Assembly (NCBI RefSeq): GCF_003573695.1
Contig: NC_039361.1
Location: 86,074,149 to 86,138,148 of the forward strand
Length of the DNA: 64,000 bases
DNA from: Papaver somniferum
Lineage: Eukaryota > Streptophyta > Magnoliopsida > Ranunculales > Papaveraceae
Reading direction: 5' to 3'
Positions 1 to 10,422 of this stretch are shown here, in pieces (the stretch's first letter is position 1; every line of letters begins with the position of its first letter). Both the position numbers and the translations under genes were made by a program. The notes beneath the pieces are model-generated. The model saw only the letters and a program-made list of their open reading frames with translations, was not told the DNA's origin and searched no databases.

Positions 1-32
1 AAGAAAACTCATAATTAATTCAATTATAATTA

Positions 33-172
33 CACAACTAAATTAACCACAAAAGTGATCAATTCAATTGGTCATGCTCGTCATAAGAGAACTTACGGAG
101 CCACAACTAAACTGACCACAAGAGAATGATCAATTCAATTGGTCATTCTCTAACATAAGAAAACTTATGGAG
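33..172. repeat. Imperfect direct repeat, two units of about 70 bp
   Basis: Two similar units lie head to tail, roughly 33-100 and 102-172. Both run from an ACAACTAAA start through GATCAATTCAATTGGTCAT to a CATAAGA..ACTTA.GGAG end. The end of a further unit is visible at 1-10. The repeat lies in what should be the distal internal region of the minus-strand Copia-like element. I see no coding function. Confidence 0.7.
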
Positions 173-706
173 CAACACAGTATATGCACAAAAATGTGGA
201 TCGAAGATCGACCAATACTGCGGAATAGAATAGGGTTCATTTTAGTTTCCATCACTATTTGCACAATGACATACAATAGACTTAATCCTTGTAAACAAAA
301 GTTTTATCCTTTCTTCCATCAAAAGGATGACAGAAAAGGCTTTAATTTTTGTAATGTCAAAAGTTCATTCTATATTTTATCAATACTTCCATACGATATA
401 ATAAAGATAAATTTTGAACAAGTATGGGACAGTCACAGGTTCACGGACGTAAACAACATATCCCATAACAATTTGCAATATATAAAAGCATAAAGATTAA
501 AATTGCAAAAAAGCATCTTCCAAATAACTTAGAATTTAAATAAATAAATATAAAAACATTGAAGATGAAAATCGTTGGACATAGCTATGTGTACTCACAA
601 TAATGGCTATTCCAAAACCTAGTTATTCTTCTAAAAACATAAAAAAGAATATTTACTAGACCAAAAAGAACAAATCTAAAAATCAAAAACACTTCTCAGG
701 CAGAGA
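173..706. other. AT-rich retroelement interior, no gene seen
   Basis: This stretch has one short open frame on the plus strand (167-493) with no recognisable motif and a composition typical of chance frames in AT-rich DNA. I see no promoter, RNA gene or coding pattern. By position it belongs to the interior of the element whose 5' LTR is at 2826-5261, but I cannot prove continuity. Confidence 0.4.
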
Positions 707-1015
707 TCAGAGTTCAGGTACGGAGGCTTCACTGGTACCTAGACCTTCATGTTTTTGACTGACAGAGTTGACAACATCTTCAGACACAACATTGAGGCAA
801 TCCTTAAGCCGTGTCCTCATAAGAGCAGTTTCAGAGTTTATATTTATCAACTCAGTTCTTAACACATCAAGATATTTAAGAGTGTTAACAAGTAACTTCT
901 TTGTGTCATTAAACTGATCAATAAAGTTTCGAACAACTTCATTAGAAATCTCTTCATCATCCTCAAAATCTGAGAAGTTATCAGGAAATTGAGAAGATGT
1001 GTCATCAACTTCCAC
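707..1015 (-). CDS. Hypothetical 102-residue acidic open frame inside a retroelement
   Basis: This is an uninterrupted minus-strand frame starting with MEVDDTSSQF. The first 25 residues are strongly acidic (FSDFEDDEE). The middle has heptad-like leucines (FIDQFNDTKKLLVNTLKYLD), suggesting a short coiled coil. It has the same orientation as the decayed ORF at 1818-2761, so it may be a downstream part of the same gag-like region, but intervening frames are broken. I do not recognise a family. It could be a chance frame; the acidic bias and charged helical pattern are the only support. Confidence 0.25.
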   Translation of the reverse strand: MEVDDTSSQFPDNFSDFEDDEEISNEVVRNFIDQFNDTKKLLVNTLKYLDVLRTELININSETALMRTRLKDCLNVVSEDVVNSVSQKHEGLGTSEASVPEL

Positions 1016-1817
1016 TAGAGAATTTTCCTCATTCTCTTCGAGACAAAATCCTTATCAAGAAATCCTTTTGGAATATTACAAGTTCCCGACGAAGAGGCCA
1101 TTCTTGACGGAAATGCAGCCTGAGTATGCGTACTTTTTAAATAAGGTTTGGTATTTAAAAGATTTCACAGGAACCAGGAGATTAGGGTTTCTAAATTCGG
1201 TCTGTAGTATGTAGCAAAGATACCCGTACGAACACAAACTTGGCCCGTTATCCATAAACAACTCAAGAAGAGAAGAGCTCAATAAAAAAAAACTTTTCAA
1301 CACGGAATGTTTGCCTATGTGAAAAGTTTCACACATCTTAGCTCAATAAATTTTGTATACTCATATGAGAGAAAATTTAGAGCATAAGAGTAGCAATTTT
1401 GATACACAAAATTTCAAACAAAAATTAAGAAATTAAAAGCTTGACAAGACAAACACAAATACTTATGCAAAAGTGTTTGTGATTGATAATCCAGCTAAGA
1501 GCGATAAGAAAATAGCTAGAGACTCACAAAACACTTTTCCATCAAGTATACCTGACTATATCTCACTCAACCAGGATTTTTTGTGAGTGAGATTTCAAAC
1601 TTGTGATTAATTAGCACAAGTATGAGCCTTGAGCTCATTAAATGAACGTTGCTTATAGTTAAGCCTCTTCTTCCTGATCTTTGGAGGAAAACCATTGTAA
1701 TGTGAAAAGTTATCATAAACTTGTTATCATCAAAGTATGATGCACAATGTTGATTCTTACCTGAAGAATTTACAAAGAGACTTGTCAAACTGTTGATGAT
1801 ATCTTTATATCCTTCAA
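1016..1817. other. Degenerate retroelement interior
   Basis: No sustained frame is visible on either strand. A single 10-mer GTATGCGTAC at 1124-1133 matches the modules found in the LTR at 4431-4597. Short frames on both strands (for example 1567-1842 minus) do not resemble known proteins. This is probably decayed internal sequence of the minus-strand Copia-like element. Confidence 0.4.
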
Positions 1818-2761
1818 TTATCCTTTTTGGGTTGGCTTCCATTTTCCATTGCTTCCTTCTTCTGGTACCTTTTTCACATCACGAACAACATAATCTCCCT
1901 TCTTAATCGAAGAATATCCATGAGTGCTTCTTTGTCGATATGGCTTAGGAAGACTGTTATGTGTTTGAACATTTGAGGAACACATTGTACTGACTTTCCT
2001 GGTGGAGTACACAGGGTGAGTACTAAAACCAATAAGTTTAGACATTCGAATGTAAGTTACACCTTTAAGAATTAAATCTAATGTGCGTTGAAGACGAATA
2101 ATAGAATTGTCATTCTACCTAGAATTCCCCTTTTGTTTACACGGACCTTGTGAATCACAAAAGAGACATACTTTCTGATCACCTGAGTGATTATCCAGGC
2201 CAGTCTTAACACTATTGTCGGGAGAATTCTTCCTTCTGTGTCATGTGGGCTTCCCTTGATTAGAAGAATATACAGGCACATCCTTTTTAACAGAAAGGGT
2301 TTTTAGTTTTGTTTCTGAACCATTAATTTTTTCAGTTAAATCAGAAGCAGTTGGTATGGCGAACTCTTTTGAACACTCTTGAAATGATAGTTTACTTAAG
2401 AGATGTTCAATTTTCAAAGCAATCCTTTGTGAGATTTTCCTCTTGAAGAATTTAAACGAGAGTCACGCTCACATATCATACCAACAAGGACATTGACTTT
2501 CTGTTTCAACTAGTTGACATTATCATCCTGGATTCTAACAAGTTTTAGAATCACTTCACTCTCTTTGGCTGCATGCCTTTTAACTTCAGAGTCAGACTCG
2601 TCAGTAAGGTGGTCAGGGAAACACTTGTCAATGTCTGTCTGTTTCCTTTGAACACAAGGTTCTTCTATATTCGAGATTGACAAATCTTTCTCTTTAATAG
2701 ACTTTAGTGGAACATAACTTTTATTTCTAGCGGTGTGTTTATCAGAGACAATATCGTCCAT
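1818..2761 (-). pseudogene. Decayed first ORF (gag-like) of the Copia-like element
   Basis: The frame starts with ATG at 2761, about 50 bp inside the primer binding site, where gag of an LTR element is expected. It opens MDDIVSDKHTARNKSYVPLK and runs 83 residues to a stop near 2510. Reading through, the frame continues (LKQKVNVLVGMICERDSRLN), shifts once near 2450, and goes on through two more stops to about 1818. Near 2150 it contains KVCLFCDSQGPCKQ, a cysteine cluster resembling part of a zinc knuckle. The last stretch is basic (PKPYRQRSTHGYSSIKKGDY). Position, strand and the cysteine cluster suggest a gag-like nucleocapsid protein. I see no capsid motif that would settle the family. At least three stops and one frameshift make it non-functional. 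Confidence 0.5.
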
Positions 2762-2811
2762 CCTCAGATCACTACAAACACAGACTTATAAGGTATTTAA
2801 CGTGTTTGCCT

Positions 2812-2823
2812 GCTCTGATACCA
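2812..2823 (-). promoter_or_regulatory. Primer binding site, initiator Met tRNA type
   Basis: On the minus strand the bases read TGGTATCAGAGC, the standard primer site complementary to plant initiator methionine tRNA, used by many Copia elements. It lies 2 bp inside the LTR edge at 2826. This fixes the element on the minus strand and marks 2826-5261 as its 5' LTR. Confidence 0.9.
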
Positions 2824-2825
2824 AT

Positions 2826-5261
2826 TGAAAATGCGGGGGTCTAACAACTACACCCAACAATTCGTTTGGCAATCTGAGAGGACTTACTCCAATACTCTTT
2901 CTAGAGAATCATTTAGACAGTCAGACTCAATCTAGAATAAAGTATATCAAAGAGTTTAATATCTCTAACTCTTAATTCAATCCGCAATCAACAAATGGAA
3001 ATCTGTGAGCCCGATTGAGTATAAGAGGAATTACTTGAACGGTACCAAAGACCAATGTTCAAGTGTCAATCAATGTAAACCAACAACCAAAGGTTGGACA
3101 TTCTAATTGATTGATATTAATGCACAACCATTGATATTTCAATTATGTAACAAAATATAATGCGGAAAAGAAATAACACAGACACCAGAATTTTGTTAAC
3201 GAGGAAACCGCAAATGAAGAAAAACCCTGGGACCTAGTCCAGATTAAATACCACACTATATTAAGCCACTACAAACACTAGCCTACTACCAATTAACTTC
3301 GGAATGGACTGTAGTTGAACCCTAATCAATCTCACACTGATTCAAGGTACAGTTGCGCTTCTTACGTCTCTGATCCCAGCAGGATACTATGCACTTGATT
3401 CCCTTAGCTGATCTCACCCACAACTAAGAGTTACTACGACCCAAAGTCGAAGACTTGATAAACAAATCTGTCTCACAAAGAAAAGTCTATACGATTAGAT
3501 AAATCTTTCTCCCACAGAAATACCCAAGAGTTTTTGTTTCATCTTTTGATAAATCTTGGTGAACAGGAAACAATTGATAAACTTGACTCATATTCCCGAA
3601 GAACAGCCTAGTATTATCAATCACCTCACAATAAACTTAATCGACTAGCGAAATAAGTTATTGTGGAATCACAAACGATGAGACGAAGGTGTTTCTGATT
3701 ACTTTTATATATTTCCTATCGGAGATATAAATCTCAAGCCAACTTTACTTTTGCACTCAATCACGATAGAAGTAGCAAGATCAGATCACGTAACTACAAA
3801 GAGAATAGTTGGGTATGGCTTCACAATCCCAATGAAGTCTTCAAGTCGTTAACCTACAGGGTCTCGAGAAGAAACCTAAGGTGAAAGGAGAATCGACTCT
3901 ATTTATGCAACTAGTAACACACATGAGGTGTGGGGATTAGGTTTTCCAGTTTATAGAGTTCTCCTTTATATAGTTTTCAAATCAGGGTTTGCAATCCAAG
4001 TTACCTTGGTAGCAAAGCATTCAATAATCACCCTTAGATGAAAAACCTGATTCAACCAAGATAATATCTTTCAATTGTTAGATCGAACCTAGCTTGTTAC
4101 ACACAAATGAACATTTAGGTTTATGTAACCGTACCCAAACATGTACACCATGTTGGTTCACAAATAGTTAACCAAGGTTAGCCATATGATTACTCTCATA
4201 TAAACCTTATTCATCTTAACCATAACTAGTTCAAATGACTTAAATGAAACTAGTTAAATAGTTGTTCAATTGTTATATTCTCATGGATTTATACAAGAGC
4301 ACAATTGAAGCAAAATCGGTTTGATTCACTCGAATCGACACATGAACATTATAACCACGGTTTCCAAAGAGTGCAATCCTTATTGATAAATGTTTTAGGT
4401 TCATGTACAACCTATATTAGAAAGTAAACACTTAAGTATGCATACGGGTATGCGTACTTAAGTAACCGGATTTGAGTTTTTTATTTTTCAAACTCAGCAG
4501 AAATTCACGGATGTGAAGTTCCACCAGTATGCGTACGGGTACGCATACTTACCCAGTCTTTTACAACTTTTTCGTATACAGACAAGTATGCATACTTTAG
4601 GCTCCCGGTTTTGGACTTATACACTAATGTGCGAAGACACTATATTTATATCCAAAGATGGTTACAGGATTCTAAACTCTTTATTTCAATCATGGAAACA
4701 TTTTTCTATAATGACAATAGCCGTTTTCACACACTATTAGCATCAAAGCAATTTTCAAGATATTGAAATAATCATTATCGAAACATTCCAAGTCTCACAC
4801 CAAATGATTGTATCACACAAACCATGTAAGATGTTACTCGGCAATTTTCTCATGATATAAGATGAACTTGGTCGAAGCGAAAGCTTACCAACACATATTT
4901 CGAGAAAAATGTAAGCGAGATATACTCAGCTCGGAATCTCAAATGTGTATAGAGAAAGCTATATCGTAACACGACTTCTGTCTCAACATAGGACATAGAG
5001 TAGAAATAGACTTTCCAAGTGATAGATGAGTTTAAGTTTCCACATACCTTTTATCGATGAAGTTCCACAAGCTCTTCTTAGTAATTCTTCGTCTTCAAGT
5101 GATAAGCGCCGTGAAGTCTAAGCTCAACTACACAAACTATGTCCTAGTACGGGACATCTATAAATAGGCTAGAAATCAAGACTTATAGTTTTGATCACTA
5201 ACATTGACAAACATGCTTGAGATAAAAATGCATGCGAGTTCGGCCGAGCAGTGCTCTAACA
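2826..5261 (-). repeat. 5' LTR of minus-strand Copia-like element (about 2.44 kb)
   Basis: On the minus strand it begins TGTTAGAGCACTGCTCGG and ends TTTTCA, followed by a Met-tRNA primer site. Two more copies occur in the window: 58708-61164, complete, and 62474-64000, partial. All share a block beginning, on the plus strand, with GTCTAACAAC near one edge and CTCTAACA at the other. The size is long for a Copia LTR. The segment 4431-4597 holds short palindromic modules described separately. The element interior runs left and leaves the window, so its 3' LTR and pol are not seen. Confidence 0.88.
4431..4597. repeat. Palindromic 10-mer modules within the LTR
   Basis: Three modules occur in 167 bp. 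At 4431-4462 a near-palindrome is bounded by CTTAAG at both ends. At 4527-4548 two exact inverted arms GTATGCGTAC and GTACGCATAC flank GG. At 4584-4597 there is the perfect palindrome AAGTATGCATACTT. The homologous part of the LTR at 60309-60567 has different 10-mers in the same layout. Confidence 0.8.
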
Positions 5262-5443
5262 AAATCAAGTTGAAGTAAATGCTTGAGTTCTAAACATTAA
5301 AGAGGTATAAGCTTAAGACTATATCTTCTTCTCCTAAGTAATAAATGCCCCTTGTTTGTTGGTGAAGTTTGGTATTTATAGCTTCTTTTGCTCCATATAT
5401 ATCTTTGTTGTCTTTGGGTCCATCATTCCCTGATATACCTTTC
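5262..5443. other. Short unassigned flank of the Copia-like LTR
   Basis: This sequence lies between the LTR edge and the repeat at 5444. It shows no coding pattern. It is probably the upstream part of the older antisense gene's promoter region, into which the Copia-like element inserted. Confidence 0.3.
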
Positions 5444-5593
5444 GTACAAATGGTACCTTCGTTCACCGCACGCTTTCTCCAGTCGGACTCTGCCATCTCA
5501 GCTGACGCACGTTCCTTCGGGAACTACCCTGCCTCAGTACAGATTGTACCTTTGTCCACCGCTAGTCTTCGCCAGTCAGACTCTGCCACCTCA
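5444..5593. repeat. Direct repeat of about 57 bp in a promoter-like region
   Basis: Unit one is 5444-5500 and unit two 5538-5593. Both start GTACA, contain GTACCTT.GT.CACCGC and end CCAGTC.GACTCTGCCA..TCA. They are offset by 94 bp and lie about 450-600 bp upstream of a TATA-like box at 6047. G-box cores CACGTG follow at 5602-5607 and 5849-5854. The arrangement resembles an upstream regulatory region, but function is inferred only. Confidence 0.65.
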
Positions 5594-6046
5594 TTTTTCT
5601 CCACGTGTTTTGGTTAAGCGTGTAGATAAGAGATTTGTGTATTAAATGCTGATTGGATATGTCATCTACATCTGTCCCGTCGCCAGCTGCCTCCCTCTAG
5701 GCTAGGTTCTACTTTTCCATCTTAGCCGTCGAGGTATCCCTCATTGGGATGGGATAAAATAGATCTGTGAAGGTGTCTTATGCTACTTAGATTCCTGTGT
5801 GTAGTGAGGGCTACACAGTTATTCTACATGTGTCCACTAAAACCGTGACACGTGCTCCGCGGAATATTGATATTCACAGTTTGCCCCTGTTCTTTCATAT
5901 TCTACCGTTTGGTAGTATTGGAAGAAAAAACTTCCATAACGCCGTCATTTTTGCACGTACCGGTTGGGTGGTCCATATGTGTCCTTTCATGCAATAACTT
6001 CCCCTTGAATTTCGGGACATCCAAATTTTTTGATTCCCTAGCCGCC

Positions 6047-6205
6047 TATAAGAAGAGAATAAAAGAATGGATTTCATTAACTTTACCTTCTCTTCACGAA
6101 CTGTCGCTCTCTATCATTTTCTCAGAGATTTTTTCGTCTCTTTTTCTTCCAACTGCCGGCTTTCTCTTCGACTTCCAGAAGTCCTTGCTCGCTCTTCGCC
6201 AGCAG
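6047..6205 (+). promoter_or_regulatory. TATA-like box and 5' UTR exon of an old antisense gene
   Basis: TATAAGAAG occurs at 6047 in a GC-CCTATAAG context. It is followed by a pyrimidine-rich leader (TTCACGAACTGTCGCTCTC, TCTCTTTTTCTTCC) and a donor-like site, CAGCAG then GTTAGT, at 6206. The order TATA, CT-rich leader, donor, intron, ATG is the same as in the antisense genes of E1 (10250) and E3 (45591). This points to the same kind of gene in an older element. Confidence 0.5.
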
Positions 6206-6588
6206 GTTAGTAAACGTTGTTATTTGATTTTACTGTTACTTCTCGCATTCTCTATGTTCGGCTTTTTTGGCTGTTGATGTTGTTGTTATCCTTGCATGTA
6301 TCAATTTCCATCTTCTTATGCTTCTTCATGTCATTTGAAAACATGGGTTACTTCCCATTTCATGATTTCATCATGATTATGCCATGATTGTTCATCGTCC
6401 GCAACTTCGAACATGGTGGTTTATAATCCTCCATTTTGTTTCATGAAGGAGTTAAGTTGTTCCCTTTGGTTGGTTTAGTTAAACCCATGCCCAAAGTATG
6501 CTTGTTTTCCCCCAAATGCGTTTTTGAGCCATCTGTAATTTTTTCCGCCAGTGTTGAAGGACTAGTCTTTCTGTTGGTGTTAGGGATT

Positions 6589-6707
6589 ATGAGGCTTCCG
6601 AAGAAACCTGTGCGCAGAGATCAGAAGCCTAGATCGTCTACTGAGCCACCTCCGCGTATGGATTATCCTGATTCTACGCCTTCTCCACCCCCTGAGGATA
6701 CTGATAT
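6589..6707 (+). pseudogene. Truncated N-terminus of an older antisense gene
   Basis: An ATG at 6589 opens a frame MRLPKKPVRRDQKPRSSTEP that continues with proline- and acid-rich residues (DSTPSPPPEDTDI). It is cut at 6708 by the LTR of E1; the frame stops 19 bp into the LTR. An acceptor-like TGTTAG lies just upstream at 6577-6582, matching the 5' UTR donor at 6206. About 40 residues remain. The arrangement resembles the leader and first exon of the PMD genes in E1 and E3, but the protein sequence itself is not PMD. The coiled-coil fragment at 58208-58630, on the same strand beyond the nested insertions, could be its far end. That link is speculative. Confidence 0.45.
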
Positions 6708-9700
6708 TGTAGATGGGGAAAAATGATTTGCTGGTTCTTATGGAATTGAAGAGACGACCGTGCGGAGGAAATTCCTTGAACCGAGCGAAATGCTTAACCT
6801 CACACAGATGCACTGCAAGAAGGGAGTACTTTAAGTTCGAGAGATCAATCTGTAGGACTCCGACCTAAAACAAGACAATGGTCGTTCCAGAGTCAATTCG
6901 GTCACAAGAGAGGATGGGTCGATCTGTAGGAGGGAAGCTGACAAATGTGTGATGTCAATGGTGATCGAAGATTGTTGGTGTGTTGTGTACTTTGCGTGAA
7001 AATAGTTTTTTGAATGATTGAGTTTACTCAGTTGAGAGTAATTGTTAAGAAGATGAGTTCGTGTAGACGAAAGACTTTCTACCGAGAATTGTCTCTTGTC
7101 TCAATCCTGGATTCCGATAAATATTTATATTGCAAAAGCAGTAGACACCTTGATCCCAGTAAGTGTGACAGTTGCTGAAGTCGAAGAGTAGGAAAGTGGG
7201 AAATCGTGTAAAACCAGTTTCTCATCGTGCGGAGGTTTGGTTGATTGTCCACCCACTACTTTGTTAACTCCTTCAACTGCTTGCACGAATTAGTCACATT
7301 CTCATCATGGATGAACACACGTGCCGTAGACTACCAGACCAAAACTCTAGTTAATATCCCCCGTGTGACACGATTGATGTCTCGTGATTGTGGAGTCTAC
7401 AAGGCAGACGCGTATTTAGTTAGTCAGTTGCTGACTTCATGTGATGATGAGTCCTTGTATTGCTGAGTCGAATGTGATTTGTAAATGTTCTAAGACTCAC
7501 GAATTGAACGTGTCTGTTGAGACAGAGGTATAATATGTTGATAGTTAAGGTGAGCAGATATTGCTCATTTAATGAATTGTTGAATATTGATAGTTGAACC
7601 AATATTTCCTGAGCAAATATTGCTTATCTGAGCAAATTTTGCTTGTTTGATGAATTATTGGTAGCAGGACCAAATAAAATATTAATTTAAAATACTGGTA
7701 ACTGAACCAAGTATAATTAATTAAAATGTTGATCATGGGATCAACGTAAAATTATTAGTGTTTGAATCTGCTCAGAATTATGTTTTGCAGAGCTTTGGAT
7801 CCAAAACCCTAATTTTGATCATTGTTAATCAATTAATGATTCATTGAAAATCAACCACGGGGTGAAGGAGGGACCGACTACATAATATGATGAGTCGACC
7901 ATGTAACACCCAGATGCTCGAGTGAGAAAAAATACCAAAGTCTCATGATGACCAGTCGGTGAAAAGATGATTAAATGCTGGTTTAATCATTTATTCAAAT
8001 AATATTCGTCTGAACCTTAGGTGATAAAACCTAATAAATTATGAAGAGATGAAGGACCGACCAAGGGGTCATGAAACCGGCCCTGGTTGGTCATGGAATC
8101 GACTGACGATCATTTTATGAAATTCCAAGTCGTTTGGAAGAGTTCTGGACCTAATGTGTGCAATTGTGCAAATTAGGTCAAATTGTGAAAATGCGTGGGA
8201 CCGGATCCTTGCAAGCCAAAGATCCAACCTTGGTTGGTCAAGGTAATATGCTCACGTCGCCAAAGTGTCTCATCCCTGAGAATTTTGATATTTTATGATG
8301 TGCGTTTGAGCAACATTTTGAGAAAATATGAAGAAATCAAGGATTTTGCTGAAACCGGGGAAACTTCATAAGATGAAAGAAATAATAATAAAATAAAGAA
8401 ATCATGAAGTGTGGGACCGGATATGGCCAAGGCATGGCCGGCCGGCCAATGAGCCCGGTCCCATGGCACTTTTCCAAATTTTATATTATTTTCATGATTT
8501 TAGGGAAATATCATGAAATCAAGGAGTTTGTTGAAATCAAGGAGTTTCCTTGAAGTGAAGGATTTTCCATGAGATGAGGGAAACAAATAATATAATAATA
8601 AAATAAAGGCGTGTGGGACCGGCTTGGGCATGGTCAGTCAGCTAGGGCCCGGTCCCGTGAGTCTCCCCTAATTTTATATTATTTTCATGATTTGATGGAA
8701 ATATCATGAAATTAAGAGATTTCCGTGAGATGATGGAAATAATTAATAAAATAGGGAATTACAAGGTGTGGGACCGGTCATGTCTAGGGCATGACCGGAT
8801 GGCTAATGTCCACGGTCCCGAGACACCTTTTCTAATTTTATGTAACTTTTGTATAGTTTCCTTAATGTGAAGGAAATACCATGAAACGAAAGAGTTTCAT
8901 AGAGGAATTTCCATGAGATGGTGGAAATAATTAATAAAATAAGGAATTACAAGGTGTGGTACCGGTCACGGCGAGGGCATGGCTGGCTGTCTAGTGACCA
9001 CAGTCCCGTGACACCTTTCCTAATTTTATGTAATTTTTGTACAATTTTCTTAATGAGAAGGATATACCATGAAGCGAAGGAGTTTCATAAATTGAAGGGA
9101 TTTTTATGGGATCAAGGAAAAATAATAAAATATGATAAAATAAAGGGAGAATCGTGGGACCGACCACGATGGCGTGACTGGCCGACGGTGGGTTGGGTCC
9201 CCTTAGACTACTCCTTTAAATGTTTTATTATTATTATTATTTTATCCACGGTTTGATCGTTCCTTCGTGTTATTGAATGTTCGTTCGTGCATTCAGGTGC
9301 TCGTTAGTGCATTTATTGCTGAATACATTTGCACCATTTTCTCGAGGCTTACTCGATGGTGGCTCAGATGCCCGTACATTGAATATTTATTACCAACCCA
9401 TGGAATTCTGTTGGGAATAACCATAAATTGAAGTAATGAAATATTATGCGGAATGCAAAGTATTTTTCTAGGAATTCAATTGATGAATCTTGCGACTAGA
9501 AATAATTAATTGGTGGCTCTATACTAGCAGGAATGTTGTCTAGGAGCATTAAAATTATTCGGAAATCGAGGTATAAGCTAGCTGAAGCAGAACGCTCGAT
9601 TTGAGTGTTTATTATGTAAAGTCGGGGAACATTGCAACGTTCTGAAGACGTAGTGCTCTATACTAGTGAGTAATACATCTAGGAGCCGTCCAATCATTTC

Positions 9701-9943
9701 GATTCTTTGCAGAAGTAATTACTGAAATTGCTCCGTATTCATGAGATATGTCGTTACCTCAGCTGAGAGACTACACATCAACATATGCTCTGAGAGGCAG
9801 TATTCTCAGTCAGAATCTTGTGGCATGAGCTTTCATGCTCTGATGAGAGACATGAGCCTCAATACTCATCTGATTGCTGAATCAGGAGCATGTATAATTA
9901 TGGTTTTACGATTTTAGCCCTTGTCGAAAATCCACCATCAACA
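6708..9943 (-). repeat. E1 3' LTR (3236 bp)
   Basis: The plus strand runs from TGTAGATGGGGAAAAATG to CCACCATCAACA. The ends form an inverted repeat of about 9 bp (TGTWGATGG with CCATCWACA), longer than the usual TG..CA. The right edge meets a polypurine tract as expected for a minus-strand 3' LTR. The inside holds short AGCAAAT(A/T)TTGCT units (7553-7660) and an array of hairpin-bearing repeats (8411-9215). The first 1.7 kb matches 31241-32972 closely. Confidence 0.92.
8411..9215. repeat. Tandem array of hairpin-bearing units in the E1 LTR
   Basis: Five units start with GTGGGACCGG or a variant at 8411, 8612, 8768, 8956 and 9154, giving spacings of about 156-201 bp. Most units pair GGGACCGG with CCGGTCCC about 35-45 bp later, for example 8413-8420 with 8455-8462. 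GGCCGGCC-like sequence fills the loop. Between units lie AT-rich ATGAAAT, GGAAAT and AATAATAAAAT stretches. The same arrangement recurs in every LTR of E1, E2 and E3. Confidence 0.8.
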
Positions 9944-9958
9944 TTAAGTCTCCTGCTT
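9944..9958 (-). promoter_or_regulatory. E1 polypurine tract
   Basis: On the minus strand it reads AAGCAGGAGACTTAA and then TGTTGATGG, the LTR start. The same tract with small changes precedes the 3' LTR in E2 (23014-23027), E3 (45292-45305) and E4 (36666-36679). It is the expected plus-strand primer position and fixes orientation. Confidence 0.75.
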
Positions 9959-10249
9959 AGTGAGGGACATTCATGTTCCTCAGTCATCACTGGATGGTGA
10001 TTTTCTTGTTACGACGAAAAATAAGTAGTTGAACTTAGTCGTAAGATAAGATTTTACCAGATTTTCGATTGCATGAACAGACCATGGCTTGAACGAAGAT
10101 CCCAGTAGAATGATAGAGCGTCATCTAACAAGCATAAAGTGGTGTAACACCATTGATTTGGTGATGGAACCTTGGTCGATTTAGGATTCACGGGCCCTGG
10201 CCCAAGAAAGGAAATCCTTGTGAAATTAGGTTTTGGAAATAAAATTTGA
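9959..10249 (+). other. Upstream region of the E1 antisense gene
   Basis: About 290 bp lie between the polypurine tract and the antisense TATA box. The sequence is alignable by eye with 45306-45590 of E3, including a shared ATGGTGATTTTC, ATAGAGCGTCATC and GGTTTTGGAAATAAAATTTG. It holds no open frame. The shared sequence suggests it is the proximal promoter of the antisense gene. Confidence 0.45.
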
Positions 10250-10422
10250 TATAAAAGGGATTAATCCTTTTTTTTTTATTATTTCTCCTTCACATAAACG
10301 ACCACCACCTTCATCCCTTTACCTCGTTCACGCCAGCATCAGGAGAAATAAAAAAAATTCGTCGGGATCATCACTCCCGGTCGTCCGACCGTCATCGTTA
10401 CCGTCCGGCCGGCACCGACCAG
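10250..10422 (+). promoter_or_regulatory. Antisense TATA box and 5' UTR exon of the E1 PMD gene
   Basis: TATAAAAG at 10250-10257 is followed by a pyrimidine- and GC-rich leader with CCGTCCGGCCGGCACCGACC, then a donor-like AG/GTACGG at 10423. E3 has the same box (45591-45598) and a consensus donor CAG/GTAAGT at 45764. Transcription would run left to right, opposite to the retrotransposon. Confidence 0.6.

Noticed and set aside
167..493. 108-residue plus-strand open frame near the left edge
   Set aside because: AT-rich composition, no motif, no promoter, and opposite to the retroelement strand; most likely chance.
5852..6277. 141-residue frame with a hydrophobic C-terminus resembling a membrane protein
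   Set aside because: It overlaps the TATA box, CT-rich leader and donor of the older antisense gene; the hydrophobic residues come from the pyrimidine-rich leader.
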